From the NCBI GenBank assembly GCA_028868695.1, contig JAGWTZ010000003.1, forward strand, positions 1-64,000: 64,000 nucleotides of DNA, written 5' to 3'. Numbering within the stretch: position 1 is the first letter of the stretch; each line of letters opens with the position of its first letter. This document shows positions 8,800-16,864 of the stretch, piece by piece. The position numbers and the translations under genes are program-made. The notes below the pieces were generated by a model, which was given only the letters and a program-made list of their open reading frames with translations, was not told the DNA's origin and searched no databases. Source of the stretch: Alphaproteobacteria bacterium. GTDB taxonomy: Bacteria; Pseudomonadota; Alphaproteobacteria; Rhizobiales; Aestuariivirgaceae.

Positions 8800-9675
8800 A
8801 TGTCAAATGAGACCAAGGGCCTGTGGCTCGGCCTGCTGGGCGTGGCGATATTTGCGTTGACCCTGCCTTTCACAAGGCTGGCGGTGCGCGAGTTTGATCC
8901 GCTGTTCCTGTCCATCGGCCGCACCGTGCTGGCCGCCGCCGTGGCGGGCCCCATGCTGCTGCTCAGCCGCCAGCCCTGGCCATCGCCAGGCGATGTGAAG
9001 CGCCTGCTTTTCGTGGTGGGTGGGGTGATCTTTGGCTTTCCGGTGTTTTCGGCGCTGGCCATGCGCTCCGCCCCCGCCTCGCATGCCGCAGTGGTGCTGG
9101 CCGCCTTGCCCTTGGCCACCGCGCTGATGAGCACCATCTTCGCCCATGAGCGGCCTTCGCCCGCCTTCTGGTTCTGGAGCGTGCTCGGCTCCGGCACGGT
9201 GATCGTCTTTGCCTTGTGGGATGGCGGCGCGGAACTGCACGCCGCTGATGGCCTTTTGGTGCTGGCCGTATTCGCGGCTGCCATGGGCTATGCCGCAGGC
9301 GGGCAATTGTCGAAAACCCTGGGGGGCTGGCAGGTGATCTGCTGGGCATTGCTGCTGGCCCTGCCGCTGACACTGCCCATCACCTATTACCTCACCCGCC
9401 AGCTCACCGGCCATGAAAGCCTCAGCGGTTGGCTCTGCTATGCCTATCTCGGCCTGATGAGCCAACTCGTTGGCTTCTTTGCCTGGAACAAGGGCCTGGC
9501 CTTGGGCGGCATTGCCAAGGTGGGGCAGGTGCAGCTGCTCCAAACCTTCATGTCTCTGGCCGCCGCCGCCTTGATCCTGGGCGAGACATTGTCGCTGCGT
9601 GCCATGCTGTTTGCAGTGGCGGTGGCCATATGCGTCTGGTTCGGCCGCAAATCGGCGGTTAGGAGACGGCAATAA
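8800..9675 (+). CDS. DMT-superfamily transporter (EamA domains)
   Basis: A 291-residue inner-membrane transporter with about ten hydrophobic segments arranged as two EamA repeats, the usual drug/metabolite transporter layout. 'FTRLAVREFDPLFLSIGR' at the start and 'GYAAGGQLSK' at the beginning of the second half fit the family. The substrate is unknown; it is likely a metabolite or amino-acid exporter. AAAGGA lies about ten bases before the ATG. It stands alone and is divergent from the acyltransferase gene. Confidence 0.9.
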   Translation: MSNETKGLWLGLLGVAIFALTLPFTRLAVREFDPLFLSIGRTVLAAAVAGPMLLLSRQPWPSPGDVKRLLFVVGGVIFGFPVFSALAMRSAPASHAAVVLAALPLATALMSTIFAHERPSPAFWFWSVLGSGTVIVFALWDGGAELHAADGLLVLAVFAAAMGYAAGGQLSKTLGGWQVICWALLLALPLTLPITYYLTRQLTGHESLSGWLCYAYLGLMSQLVGFFAWNKGLALGGIAKVGQVQLLQTFMSLAAAALILGETLSLRAMLFAVAVAICVWFGRKSAVRRRQ

Positions 9676-9680
9676 TTTTC

Positions 9681-9703
9681 TCCCTCCCCGCAAGGGGGAG
9701 GGA
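9681..9703. terminator. Terminator-like hairpin between convergent genes
   Basis: TCCCTCCCC and GGGGGAGGGA form a perfect stem with loop GCAA. It lies between the 3' ends of the EamA gene and the symporter gene, so it could serve both strands. On the minus strand it is followed by GAAAATTATT. Confidence 0.5.
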
Positions 9704-9725
9704 AATGGTTTGGAGAAGCTTCAAC

Positions 9726-11303
9726 CTAAAGCACCGGCTCTGGCTGATGCACATGCGGCGGCATGGTTGCGCCGTCTTCGAAGTCAGTAGGCTTGGTCTG
9801 GTCCGCGCCGGTGTTGGGCATGATGAAGGAGAGAACCACAGCCACCAGCGCATTCACCGCCACTGACAAAAGGCCGATATAAACCGAGAAGCCCGCTGGC
9901 GTGGCCCAGGTGGGCGTCCACTTCGGGCCCCAGGCGAGATAGATGCCCAGCACCAGCCCCACGATCCAGCCGATGAGCAGCGGCGTGCCGTGAATGCGGC
10001 GCGTGTAAAGCCCGAACACCATGGCCGGGAAGATCTGGATCATCACCACGCCGCCAAGCAGCTGGAAGTCGATGGCAAACTGCGTCGGGATGAACAGGAT
10101 GAAGGCCAGCGCACCCAGCTTGACGATCAGTGACATCAGCTTGGCAAGCGATGCCTCTTGTGCCCCGCTCATGTCCGGGTTCACGAAGGGCCGCCAGATG
10201 TTGCGCGTGAAGGTGTTGGCCGCACCGATCGACATCACGGCCGCCGGCACCAACGCGCCAATGGCGATGGCCGCGAAGGCGAAGCCCACAAACCAGTCCG
10301 GGAACATTTTCAGGAACAGCTGCGGCACCACATCCTGCGGGTTCTTGAGGTCCAGCCCCGCCGCGCGGCCCATCAGGCCGAGCAGGGCGATGAGCCCCAG
10401 CACCAGCGAATAGGCCGGCAGAGTCATGGCATTGAAGCGGATGGCCCGCGGGCTGGAGGCGGAAAGAACGCCCGTCAGCGAATGCGGATACATGAACAGC
10501 GCAAGGGCGGAACCCAGCGCCAGCGTCATGAACGGCATCACCTGTGCGGGCGCCAGCGTCAGGCCCATGGCGGCCTTGATCGGCGGCGTGGCTGCGGCAT
10601 TGGCCGCCATCTTGGCTTCAAAGGCCTTGGAGGCAAGATCAAACACCGCGCCAAAGCCGCCAAGCTGATAGGGAATCATGATCACGGCGGCGATCACGAA
10701 CACATAGATCATCGCATCCTTCACAAAGGCGATCAGGGCAGGGGCGCGAAGCCCGGAGGAATAGGTGTAGAGCGCCAGGATGATGAAGGCCACAGTGAGT
10801 GGCAGATGCGCCATGATGCCATCACCGGTGAGGCCCAGCGCCTGGATCACTTTCTCCATGCCCACCAGCTGCAGGGCGATATAGGGCATGGTGGCGATGA
10901 TGCCGGTGATGGCCACCGCGAATTCCAGCCCCTTGCTGCCGAAGCGGCCATAGGTGAAATCCCCCGCCGTGATGTAGCCATGCCGCGCCGAAACATTCCA
11001 CAGCCGCGGCATGATCAGGAAGATTAGCGGATAGATGATAACGGTGTAGGGCACGGCAAAGAAGCCGTAGGCGCCGATGGCATAAACCAGCGCCGGAACG
11101 GCAATCACCGTATAGGCCGTATAGAGGTCGCCGCCCAAAAGGAACCAGGTGATCCAGGGGCCGAACTGCCGCCCGCCCAGGCCCCATTCGTCAAGCTTGC
11201 CCAAGTCTCCCGCCTTCCAGCGCGAGGCCCAGAAACCCATCGCGGTCACCAGCGCGAAGAACAGGATGAAGATGGTGGTCGCAACAACATTCACGCCGCT
11301 CAT
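9726..11303 (-). CDS. Sodium:solute symporter, monocarboxylate (MctP-like) type
   Basis: A 525-residue inner-membrane transporter of the SSS family with about 13 hydrophobic segments. Visible blocks include 'DEWGLGGRQFGPWITWFLLGGD' split around residues 35-55, 'YITAGDFTYGRFGS' and 'AIGALVPAAVMSIGAANTF'. The family resemblance, plus the preceding DUF3311 gene, points to a MctP-type importer of lactate, pyruvate, propionate and similar acids. The ATG at 11303 overlaps the stop of the DUF3311 gene and follows an AAGG ribosome site; the longer open frame (to 11504) overlaps that gene in another frame and is not used. The exact substrate is inferred. Confidence 0.88.
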   Translation of the reverse strand: MSGVNVVATTIFILFFALVTAMGFWASRWKAGDLGKLDEWGLGGRQFGPWITWFLLGGDLYTAYTVIAVPALVYAIGAYGFFAVPYTVIIYPLIFLIMPRLWNVSARHGYITAGDFTYGRFGSKGLEFAVAITGIIATMPYIALQLVGMEKVIQALGLTGDGIMAHLPLTVAFIILALYTYSSGLRAPALIAFVKDAMIYVFVIAAVIMIPYQLGGFGAVFDLASKAFEAKMAANAAATPPIKAAMGLTLAPAQVMPFMTLALGSALALFMYPHSLTGVLSASSPRAIRFNAMTLPAYSLVLGLIALLGLMGRAAGLDLKNPQDVVPQLFLKMFPDWFVGFAFAAIAIGALVPAAVMSIGAANTFTRNIWRPFVNPDMSGAQEASLAKLMSLIVKLGALAFILFIPTQFAIDFQLLGGVVMIQIFPAMVFGLYTRRIHGTPLLIGWIVGLVLGIYLAWGPKWTPTWATPAGFSVYIGLLSVAVNALVAVVLSFIMPNTGADQTKPTDFEDGATMPPHVHQPEPVL

Positions 11304-11473
11304 TTGCCTTGCTCCAGCTTGTCGGCCGCATAGATGAACAGCACCGAAACCGGCACCAGCAGCAAGTTGAACCAATAGAAGAACGGAAAGCCGAACAGCT
11401 GCGGCTCCATCACGTTGTAGAACGGAACCGCCAGTGCCGCGAGGCATGGGATCAGCAGCAGAATGTATTTCAA
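11300..11473 (-). CDS. DUF3311 small membrane protein
   Basis: A 57-residue protein (MKYILLLIPCLAALAVPFYN and on) starting with TTG at 11473 behind a strong GGGAGGG ribosome site. Two hydrophobic helices flank 'LFGFPFFYWFNLLLVP', the DUF3311 hallmark. Its TGA overlaps the symporter's ATG, so the two are translationally coupled. DUF3311 proteins regularly precede MctP/YhjB-type symporters and are thought to be small accessory subunits. Confidence 0.85.
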   Translation of the reverse strand: MKYILLLIPCLAALAVPFYNVMEPQLFGFPFFYWFNLLLVPVSVLFIYAADKLEQGK

Positions 11474-11645
11474 GTTTCCCTCCCTGCTTTGCCCGGCCTG
11501 TCATCGGCCAGTTTCAAAACCGGGTTGATTTATGCAGGGATTCGCAACGTTGGCAAGCAGGAGATCCTCTGCCGGCTTTACAATTGGAAGTTTATCGCTA
11601 TGGTGAATCAGCCCGGGGGCCTGCTGTTAGTAGTTGGAACATCAG

Positions 11646-12182
11646 ATGGGCAAGCGCTTCAACAAGTTGCTGGTGACAGGTTTTGTTCTTGCGGCATTCG
11701 CGTTGCCTGCGGGAGCCGGGAGCTTGTTTGTTGACTTGAACGGAAACGTTTTCGCAAGGCTCGGCGGAATTGAACAAGTGGTGCCAGAGCTCAAGCCTGA
11801 CCAGCTGGTATTGCCCTCCCAAGAACTGCCCGCTTGGTTGTTCCAAGGTTCAAACCGATCGCCCATCCACAGAAACGGCACGATTGAGAGTGTGGTTCCG
11901 GGAGATCCGCTTGTTGATCCGAATTCAACGCTGAACGGAATCGGGCTTCCGCTTCCTGCTCCTGTGCAAGCTGGCCGGAATGCACAGCCAACTTGGGTCC
12001 CGGGAAATGTCTCGTTCAGTCTTGCGCCCGGTCTCTATTGCTTGACCCAGGGCTGGGACTACTGCCGCATTGATTCTGCTCAAATTGGTGATGTGCCAAA
12101 CGGGACTGTCTGTCATTGCGAAAGGAACGGAGTCCAAGTCGGTGGCACAACTCTCACAATCAAGCAGGAGGCGAAGCAGTGA
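11646..12182 (+). CDS. Exported protein of unknown function
   Basis: I do not recognise this 178-residue protein. It has a Sec signal peptide (MGKRFNKLLVTGFVLAAFALPAGA). The mature part is rich in Pro, Gly and Asn with no clear domain, and four cysteines sit in its C-terminal third (YCLTQGWDYC ... CHC), which suggests disulfides. The ATG at 11646 has GGAAC upstream; a TTG at 11634 is possible. It overlaps the next gene by the stop/start GTGA, so the two form an operon. Base composition is visibly less GC-rich than in the flanking genes, and codon choice is more mixed, as in acquired genes. Confidence 0.65.
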   Translation: MGKRFNKLLVTGFVLAAFALPAGAGSLFVDLNGNVFARLGGIEQVVPELKPDQLVLPSQELPAWLFQGSNRSPIHRNGTIESVVPGDPLVDPNSTLNGIGLPLPAPVQAGRNAQPTWVPGNVSFSLAPGLYCLTQGWDYCRIDSAQIGDVPNGTVCHCERNGVQVGGTTLTIKQEAKQ

Positions 12183-12850
12183 AGCAGTTTTCCCCTTGGT
12201 GGGCGTTCTTCGGCGTGCTCGTCGCCGCTGGGTTTTGCCTGTTTATGTTCCTGTCTGTGGATATGGTGCGTATCCGCAATGAGCATCAAAGTTTCAAGGA
12301 CGCACTGGATACTCGTTACGACATCCAAACCTGCATCAAGACTTATCGCAAAGATGCAATAGCAACCGCTGATGATATTGATCTCTGCGCAAGAAAATCC
12401 GCAGAGCAGGCGTTGATTGACGATTTCCGCATCCGGCAAAACATCTTCTTTCAACATCGCGTTGCCGAGGAGGTCAGTCTCTGGCTGGTTGTGTCAATAA
12501 CATTGGGCGGTGTTCTGCTTGCTGCGTTGCAGCTGCTGCTGTCATTTTCCCTTGTGAGGGGCAGGCTCGGCGCCGGGCTGCCCGCAGACGGTGAACTGTC
12601 CATTGAAGCCGGCAGGATTTCAATCCGATCTGCATATGTCGGAGCAATTATCCTTGGCATCTCATTTGCGTTCTTTCTTGCTTACATGTTTTATGTTTTT
12701 ACATTGACCGGCGTATCCGGCGAAAGGTCCCAAAAGCCGGATACATTGGTAGTCACACCGTTGCAGGTGCCCGCACTGGGCAAGGACCTTGGTTCAAAAG
12801 GCGGATTGGGACCGCCTTCCACGCCCGACCCGGCCGGAAAGTCGCAGTAG
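12179..12850 (+). CDS. Three-helix membrane protein of unknown function
   Basis: An unrecognised 223-residue protein starting with GTG inside the previous gene's stop region, preceded by a near-ideal AGGAGG. Hydrophobic segments are seen at about residues 6-27, 95-120 and 155-180. Between the first two lies a charged loop with two cysteines (IQTCIKTY ... IDLCARKS), and the C-terminal tail is Pro/Gly-rich and soluble. Its lower GC matches its partner. It may anchor or export the product of the gene before it, but that is inference from linkage only. Confidence 0.65.
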   Translation: MKQFSPWWAFFGVLVAAGFCLFMFLSVDMVRIRNEHQSFKDALDTRYDIQTCIKTYRKDAIATADDIDLCARKSAEQALIDDFRIRQNIFFQHRVAEEVSLWLVVSITLGGVLLAALQLLLSFSLVRGRLGAGLPADGELSIEAGRISIRSAYVGAIILGISFAFFLAYMFYVFTLTGVSGERSQKPDTLVVTPLQVPALGKDLGSKGGLGPPSTPDPAGKSQ

Positions 12851-12868
12851 CCTGGCGCGCATTGGTAT

Positions 12869-13519
12869 TCAGTGACAATAGGCCCCGCCGCCGCGGCGTT
12901 CGCGCTGGCGGTCAAGGTGGATGTGGTTGCGGTGATAGGGGTCTGATCCCGGCCCCAATACGGTGTGGAAAACGCCGCAGCCTTGCGCCCGCACCGTGCG
13001 CAGGAAGCGCTGGTCCGCCGCGCTGCCATAATAGTCGCGCAGCACATTCACCTCGCGGCCGTCGGCCAGCGTGAAGCCGGAGATGTCGATGGCATCGCCC
13101 TGGCCATGTTCGGAAAGCTTGGAACCGCTCACATTGTTGCGCGGCCGGCAGGCATAGGAGGCGGCCACCGTCAGGCCCACAATGCGCTGGCCGTAAACCG
13201 CCTGTGCCGTGGGCTGCACGGAGCTTGCGATCCAGCTGTTCAGGGCATTGGCAAGATCGCAGGTGATCAGCGCCGGCTGGCTGAATCCCACCTCGCTGAT
13301 CGCATACACGCGGTATCCCTGGCTCACGCCGCAGCCATTGCCCTCGTGGAAATCCGGTACGGGTGTGGCCTGCCCGAATTGGCTGGGGGGAACCGGGCAG
13401 TTGAGGGCAGGCGGCTGCACGCCATCCAGCGTGAATTCCGCGCTGCGCCGCCCCGAAGAGCATGCGGCCAGCCCCACGCTGAGAGCCAGCGCGGCAAGCC
13501 ATGGCGCTGCGTGGCGCAT
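12869..13519 (-). CDS. Extensin-like family lipoprotein
   Basis: A 216-residue envelope protein. A lipoprotein signal ends in 'VGLAAC'. The body matches the extensin-like C-terminal family (PF06904), with 'SEHGQGDAIDISGF' and 'GCGVFHTVLGPGSDPYHRNHIHLD'. These His/Asp-containing blocks resemble the metal sites of D-Ala-D-Ala/L,D-carboxypeptidase-like folds, so a peptidoglycan hydrolase role is plausible but unproven. The ATG at 13519 overlaps the TAA of the upstream MlaC-like gene (TAATG), indicating co-translation. The C-terminus ends in an Arg-rich tail. Confidence 0.85.
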   Translation of the reverse strand: MRHAAPWLAALALSVGLAACSSGRRSAEFTLDGVQPPALNCPVPPSQFGQATPVPDFHEGNGCGVSQGYRVYAISEVGFSQPALITCDLANALNSWIASSVQPTAQAVYGQRIVGLTVAASYACRPRNNVSGSKLSEHGQGDAIDISGFTLADGREVNVLRDYYGSAADQRFLRTVRAQGCGVFHTVLGPGSDPYHRNHIHLDRQRERRGGGAYCH

Positions 13520-14088
13520 TATCTGTTGAGCGCGACGATCAGCGCATTCACATCGCCGTCATGCTTGGCGATGTAGGAGGTGAACAGGCTCTTTTCCTGG
13601 CCCGTCATCGAGAAGCCAAGGAAGCGCGCGTCGGCAATCTTGTATGTGCCGCCCGCCCAGTTCAGCTTCCAGCTCACACTGTAGACCTGGCCTGCCATCA
13701 TGTAGACCTTGGATTCAACAACGACATTCTTGTCCTTGTCCACGGTCGCCTCGCCGATCTCGAACTTGGCGATGGGATAGCTGTGGCTCTGGTCGGCCAT
13801 GTAGCGGGCAATGAAGGCGGCAACGCCGTGGCGGTAGCGCGAGTCCTGGCCGTCTGGAACTTCATAGCTGCCGATTGATTCCGTGGCGATCGAGTCAAGG
13901 TCGGCATAGCGCTGGATGACGCGCAGGAAGGCCGATGTGGTGCCCTGCCTGTGGGCGTGCAGCAGCTCTTCGCCCACCTTGTTCATGAACACCACGGAGG
14001 GGTGGTCTTCGGCCAGGGAGGGGGTGGCCAGCGCGGCGGGGGCCAGGGCGGCAGGAATCAGCGCAAGGAAAAGGCGGCGTGAAATCAT
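13519..14088 (-). CDS. MlaC-like periplasmic protein (copy 2)
   Basis: A 189-residue secreted protein with a twin-arginine-like signal (MISRRLFLALIPAALAP) and the MlaC/Ttg2D fold: 'VGEELLHAHRQG', 'IQRYADLDSIATESIG', then 'DARFLGFSMTGQEKSLF' and the closing 'IAKHDGDVNALIVAL'. It presumably binds phospholipid or another lipid in the periplasm. The ATG at 14088 follows GAGAGAG. It lies 52 bases after the third copy and overlaps the extensin-like gene, so the three probably form one operon. No membrane ABC partners are nearby. Confidence 0.8.
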   Translation of the reverse strand: MISRRLFLALIPAALAPAALATPSLAEDHPSVVFMNKVGEELLHAHRQGTTSAFLRVIQRYADLDSIATESIGSYEVPDGQDSRYRHGVAAFIARYMADQSHSYPIAKFEIGEATVDKDKNVVVESKVYMMAGQVYSVSWKLNWAGGTYKIADARFLGFSMTGQEKSLFTSYIAKHDGDVNALIVALNR

Positions 14089-14140
14089 GATGTGAGCTCT
14101 CTCCCCTTGTCTTGGCCTGTTATGGTTAAGGCCCGGTAAA

Positions 14141-14734
14141 TTACCACGTCTCGGCTTCGCGCAGCTTGGCATAGAGCGGCTTGAAATCGCCTTTCGAGGC
14201 ATTCAGCGTGTCTTCGAACATCTTCTTCATGGCAATCGTCAGCCACACGCCCTTGACGTTGATGTCAGCAATGCGCAGCGCGCCTGGGTTGCCGTAAACG
14301 CGCCAGCGCAGCTGTTCGCCGCTGCCCACAATGGCGCTGTCCACCACGGTGAACTTGCCCTGGTCATTGGAGGTGGTGATCTTCAGGTCGCTGCCCTGGA
14401 AATCCTGCACATACCAGACAAAAAGCGCCGCGGCATAATTGGCCACCAGGTCATAGAACATGCCCTTGTCGCCAGCCGGCAAGTCCTGCCTGGCGGTCCC
14501 CAGCGCGAAATTGGCGACGGAGGGAATGTTGATATAGCGGTTGAGCAGGTTGGCGAAACGGCGTTGCAACGCCTTGTCGCCGCGGTGTCCGCCTTGCGCG
14601 AGCTTCAGCACTTCAACGCCAAGCTGGTGCACATAATCCTCGGCCGGTGCCGTGGCCAGCGCTGGTGCGGCAAGGCCAAGGCCCAAGGGCAGGCCCGCTA
14701 CAGCAAGCAGGAAATGGCGGCGGTTCAATGTCAT
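14141..14734 (-). CDS. MlaC-like periplasmic protein (copy 3)
   Basis: A 197-residue secreted protein. It has a twin-arginine-type leader (NRRHFLLAVAGLPLGLGLA) and the family blocks 'VEVLKLAQGGHRGDKALQRRF', 'YINIPSVANFALGTARQDL', 'NPGALRIADINVKGVWL'. GTGAGGA lies ten bases before the ATG. It is the first gene of a probable operon with copy 2 and the extensin-like lipoprotein. It differs clearly from copies 1 and 2, so these are old paralogues and not a recent duplication. Confidence 0.8.
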   Translation of the reverse strand: MTLNRRHFLLAVAGLPLGLGLAAPALATAPAEDYVHQLGVEVLKLAQGGHRGDKALQRRFANLLNRYINIPSVANFALGTARQDLPAGDKGMFYDLVANYAAALFVWYVQDFQGSDLKITTSNDQGKFTVVDSAIVGSGEQLRWRVYGNPGALRIADINVKGVWLTIAMKKMFEDTLNASKGDFKPLYAKLREAETW

Positions 14735-14901
14735 TTCAGCGCGTCCTCACAAAGTTGCCGGGGCAGGGCACAAGCCAATGCGCCGGCGATTCTCCCCCGT
14801 TTCCTTCCACACTATGGCAATGTGAAGGTCTTTTGAAAAAAATCAAGTTTGCGTGCCACCGGTGAATATTTGCGACAGTTCATGGCGAAAAAACGAATTT
14901 G

Positions 14902-14930
14902 TTGCAAGCTATATAAAGATATGTTTATAT
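14902..14930 (+). promoter_or_regulatory. Candidate promoter of the ArsR-metF operon
   Basis: TTGCAA and TTATAT are separated by 17 bases, a good -35/-10 pair. The -10 lies inside the palindrome annotated next. Transcription would start about 10 bases before the ribosome site of the ArsR-type gene. Confidence 0.5.
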
Positions 14931-14932
14931 AG
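14909..14932. promoter_or_regulatory. Palindromic operator for the ArsR-type regulator
   Basis: Perfect 9-base arms CTATATAAA and TTTATATAG flank the centre GATATG. The site overlaps the -10 element and lies 16 bases before the regulator's start codon, a typical position for autorepression by ArsR/SmtB proteins, whose operators are AT-rich inverted repeats. Binding is inferred. Confidence 0.55.
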
Positions 14933-14947
14933 TTCAAGGAGACGCTG

Positions 14948-15934
14948 ATGGAAGAACTGCTGGCAGGTTTGCGCGCTGTGGCCGAAATAACCCGGCTGCG
15001 CATTCTCTTTGCCCTGTCACATGGCGAGATGAATGTGACCGAGCTGACCCATGTGCTCGGCCAAAGCCAGCCGCGTGTCTCGCGCCACCTGAAGCTGATG
15101 ACGGAAGCGGGCCTGATTGCCAAGCACAAAGAGGGCAACTGGGTGCTGTTCCGCCAGCGCGAGGAGGGCCGCGGCGGCGCGCTCGCCCGCGCCCTGGTGG
15201 ACATGCTGCCCGCCCATGATGCCATCCTGGCCGAGGATTTGCAGCGCCTCGAAGAAATCCGCCGCCAGCGCCAGGCGCTTGCCGCATCCTATTTTGCCGC
15301 CAACGCCGCCGAATGGCAGAAGCTCCGCTCGCTGCATGTGCAAGAGGATGAGGTGGAGGCCGCCATCCTCTCCATGCTGGACGGTGCGAAGTTTTCCTCC
15401 ATCGTTGATCTCGGCACCGGCACAGGCCGCATGCTGGAACTGCTCGCCCCGCGCGGCGCCCAGCTTTGGGGCATTGACCAAAGCCGCGACATGCTGGCCA
15501 TCGCCCGCGCCAATATCGAGCGGGCAGGCCTGAAGAACGCGCAGATACGCCAGGCCGACATTTATGCCCTGCCCATGGCCGACGCCAGCGCCGACCTGAT
15601 CACCATCCATCAGGTGCTGCACTTCCTGGATGATCCCCAGCGCGCCCTGCTGGAGGCGCGCCGCATCCTCAAGCCCGGCGGTCAGATCCTGATGGTGGAT
15701 TTTGCCCCGCATGAATTGGAAGAGCTGCGCACCGCCCACGCCCACCGCCGCCTTGGCATTTCCGCCGAACAGATGTCGGGCTTCCTTGCCCGCGCCGGGC
15801 TGGTGCAGCGCGAACACAAGGTTCTGCCGCCACCCTGGCTGAAGTCTGGTGCCGGCCTCACCGTTTCGCTGTGGCTGGCCGCCTTGCCCACGCCACAGCT
15901 TTCCACGCCCCGCCTTTCGAAAGCCCCTGCCTGA
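14948..15934 (+). CDS. ArsR-type regulator fused to SAM-dependent methyltransferase domain
   Basis: A 328-residue two-domain protein. Residues 1-90 form a winged helix ('ITRLRILFALSHGEMNVTEL', recognition helix 'QSQPRVSRHLKLM'); no CxC metal site typical of arsenic sensors is present. Residues about 145-260 form a class I methyltransferase fold with 'VDLGTGTGRMLELL', 'LWGIDQSRDML' and 'LKPGGQILMVDF'. Such fusions next to metF are common in Alphaproteobacteria and are thought to sense SAM or SAH and repress methionine-cycle genes. Here metF overlaps its stop codon (TGATG). AAGGAGA gives a strong ribosome site. Confidence 0.88.
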   Translation: MEELLAGLRAVAEITRLRILFALSHGEMNVTELTHVLGQSQPRVSRHLKLMTEAGLIAKHKEGNWVLFRQREEGRGGALARALVDMLPAHDAILAEDLQRLEEIRRQRQALAASYFAANAAEWQKLRSLHVQEDEVEAAILSMLDGAKFSSIVDLGTGTGRMLELLAPRGAQLWGIDQSRDMLAIARANIERAGLKNAQIRQADIYALPMADASADLITIHQVLHFLDDPQRALLEARRILKPGGQILMVDFAPHELEELRTAHAHRRLGISAEQMSGFLARAGLVQREHKVLPPPWLKSGAGLTVSLWLAALPTPQLSTPRLSKAPA

Positions 15935-16803
15935 TGACCAAGCTTGCCGTGTCCTTTGAGTTTTTTCCGCCCAAGAATGAAGAGGCGGAAGCCGGCCTCT
16001 GGCGCACCCTGCGCAAGCTGGAAACCGTGCAGCCGCGCTTTGTCTCTGTCACCTATGGCGCTGGCGGCACAACACGGGACCGGACGTTGAACACCGTGCG
16101 CCGCATCGTCAATGAAACCAGCCTGAAGCCTGCCGCCCATCTCACTTGCGTGGGCGCCTCGAAGGCGGAGGTGAATGAGGTGGTGCGCGAATTCTGGGCG
16201 GCCGGTGTCCGCCACATCGTGGCCCTGCGCGGAGACCCGCCGCAAGGCGTGGGCACGCGCTTCACGCCGCACCCGCAAGGCTATCGCAACGCCGCAGACC
16301 TGGTGCGCGGCATCCGCGAGATCGCCGATTTCGAGGTGAGTGTCTCGGCCTATCCCGAAAAGCACCCCGAGTCCGTTTCGATCGAGGAAGACTTGGCCTT
16401 CCTCGCCGACAAGGCCGAGCATGGCGCCACCCAGGCGCTCACCCAGTTCTTCTTCCACAACGCCTTCTATCTGCGCCTGCGCGACCGCATCGCCGCGCGC
16501 GGCATCAACATCAAGCTGATCCCCGGCATCCTGCCCATCACCAACTTCGCCCGCGCCCAGGAATTCGCCGCCAAGTGCGGCGCGCATGTCGAGCCGGAAA
16601 TGATCCGCCGTTTTTCGGGCCTGGATGCAGAGCCCGAAACCCGCAACCTCGTGGCCGCCATGGTGGCGGCCGAGCAGGTGCAGGCCCTGCAGCGCGAAGG
16701 CGTGACGGATTTCCATTTCTACACGCTGAACCGCGCCGACCTCGTCTATGCCATTTGCCGCATGCTGGGCCTCGGCGCGGATGGCCACACCGCCGCGGCG
16801 TGA
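15934..16803 (+). CDS. metF: 5,10-methylenetetrahydrofolate reductase
   Basis: Reduces methylene-THF to methyl-THF, the methyl donor for methionine synthase. The 289-residue product starts with the family block 'SFEFFPPKNEE' (catalytic Glu), followed by 'VTYGAGGTTRDRTL', 'HLTCVGASK' and 'HIVALRGDPP'. The start ATG overlaps the TGA of the regulator gene and no separate ribosome site is visible, so translation is coupled. A longer in-frame start upstream would lie inside the regulator gene and is rejected. Expression should follow the palindromic operator at 14909. Confidence 0.94.
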   Translation: MTKLAVSFEFFPPKNEEAEAGLWRTLRKLETVQPRFVSVTYGAGGTTRDRTLNTVRRIVNETSLKPAAHLTCVGASKAEVNEVVREFWAAGVRHIVALRGDPPQGVGTRFTPHPQGYRNAADLVRGIREIADFEVSVSAYPEKHPESVSIEEDLAFLADKAEHGATQALTQFFFHNAFYLRLRDRIAARGINIKLIPGILPITNFARAQEFAAKCGAHVEPEMIRRFSGLDAEPETRNLVAAMVAAEQVQALQREGVTDFHFYTLNRADLVYAICRMLGLGADGHTAAA

Positions 16804-16864
16804 GGCGCTTCACAATCACGTCAAATTCTGGTCAGATGCTGGCCAGTCAGATGTGGAGGCCGTG

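Noticed and set aside
14126-14141. TTAA-GGCCCGG-TAAA as a CtrA box
   Set aside because: Only the left half matches. It lies between two co-transcribed MlaC-like genes, where such a regulator site is unlikely.
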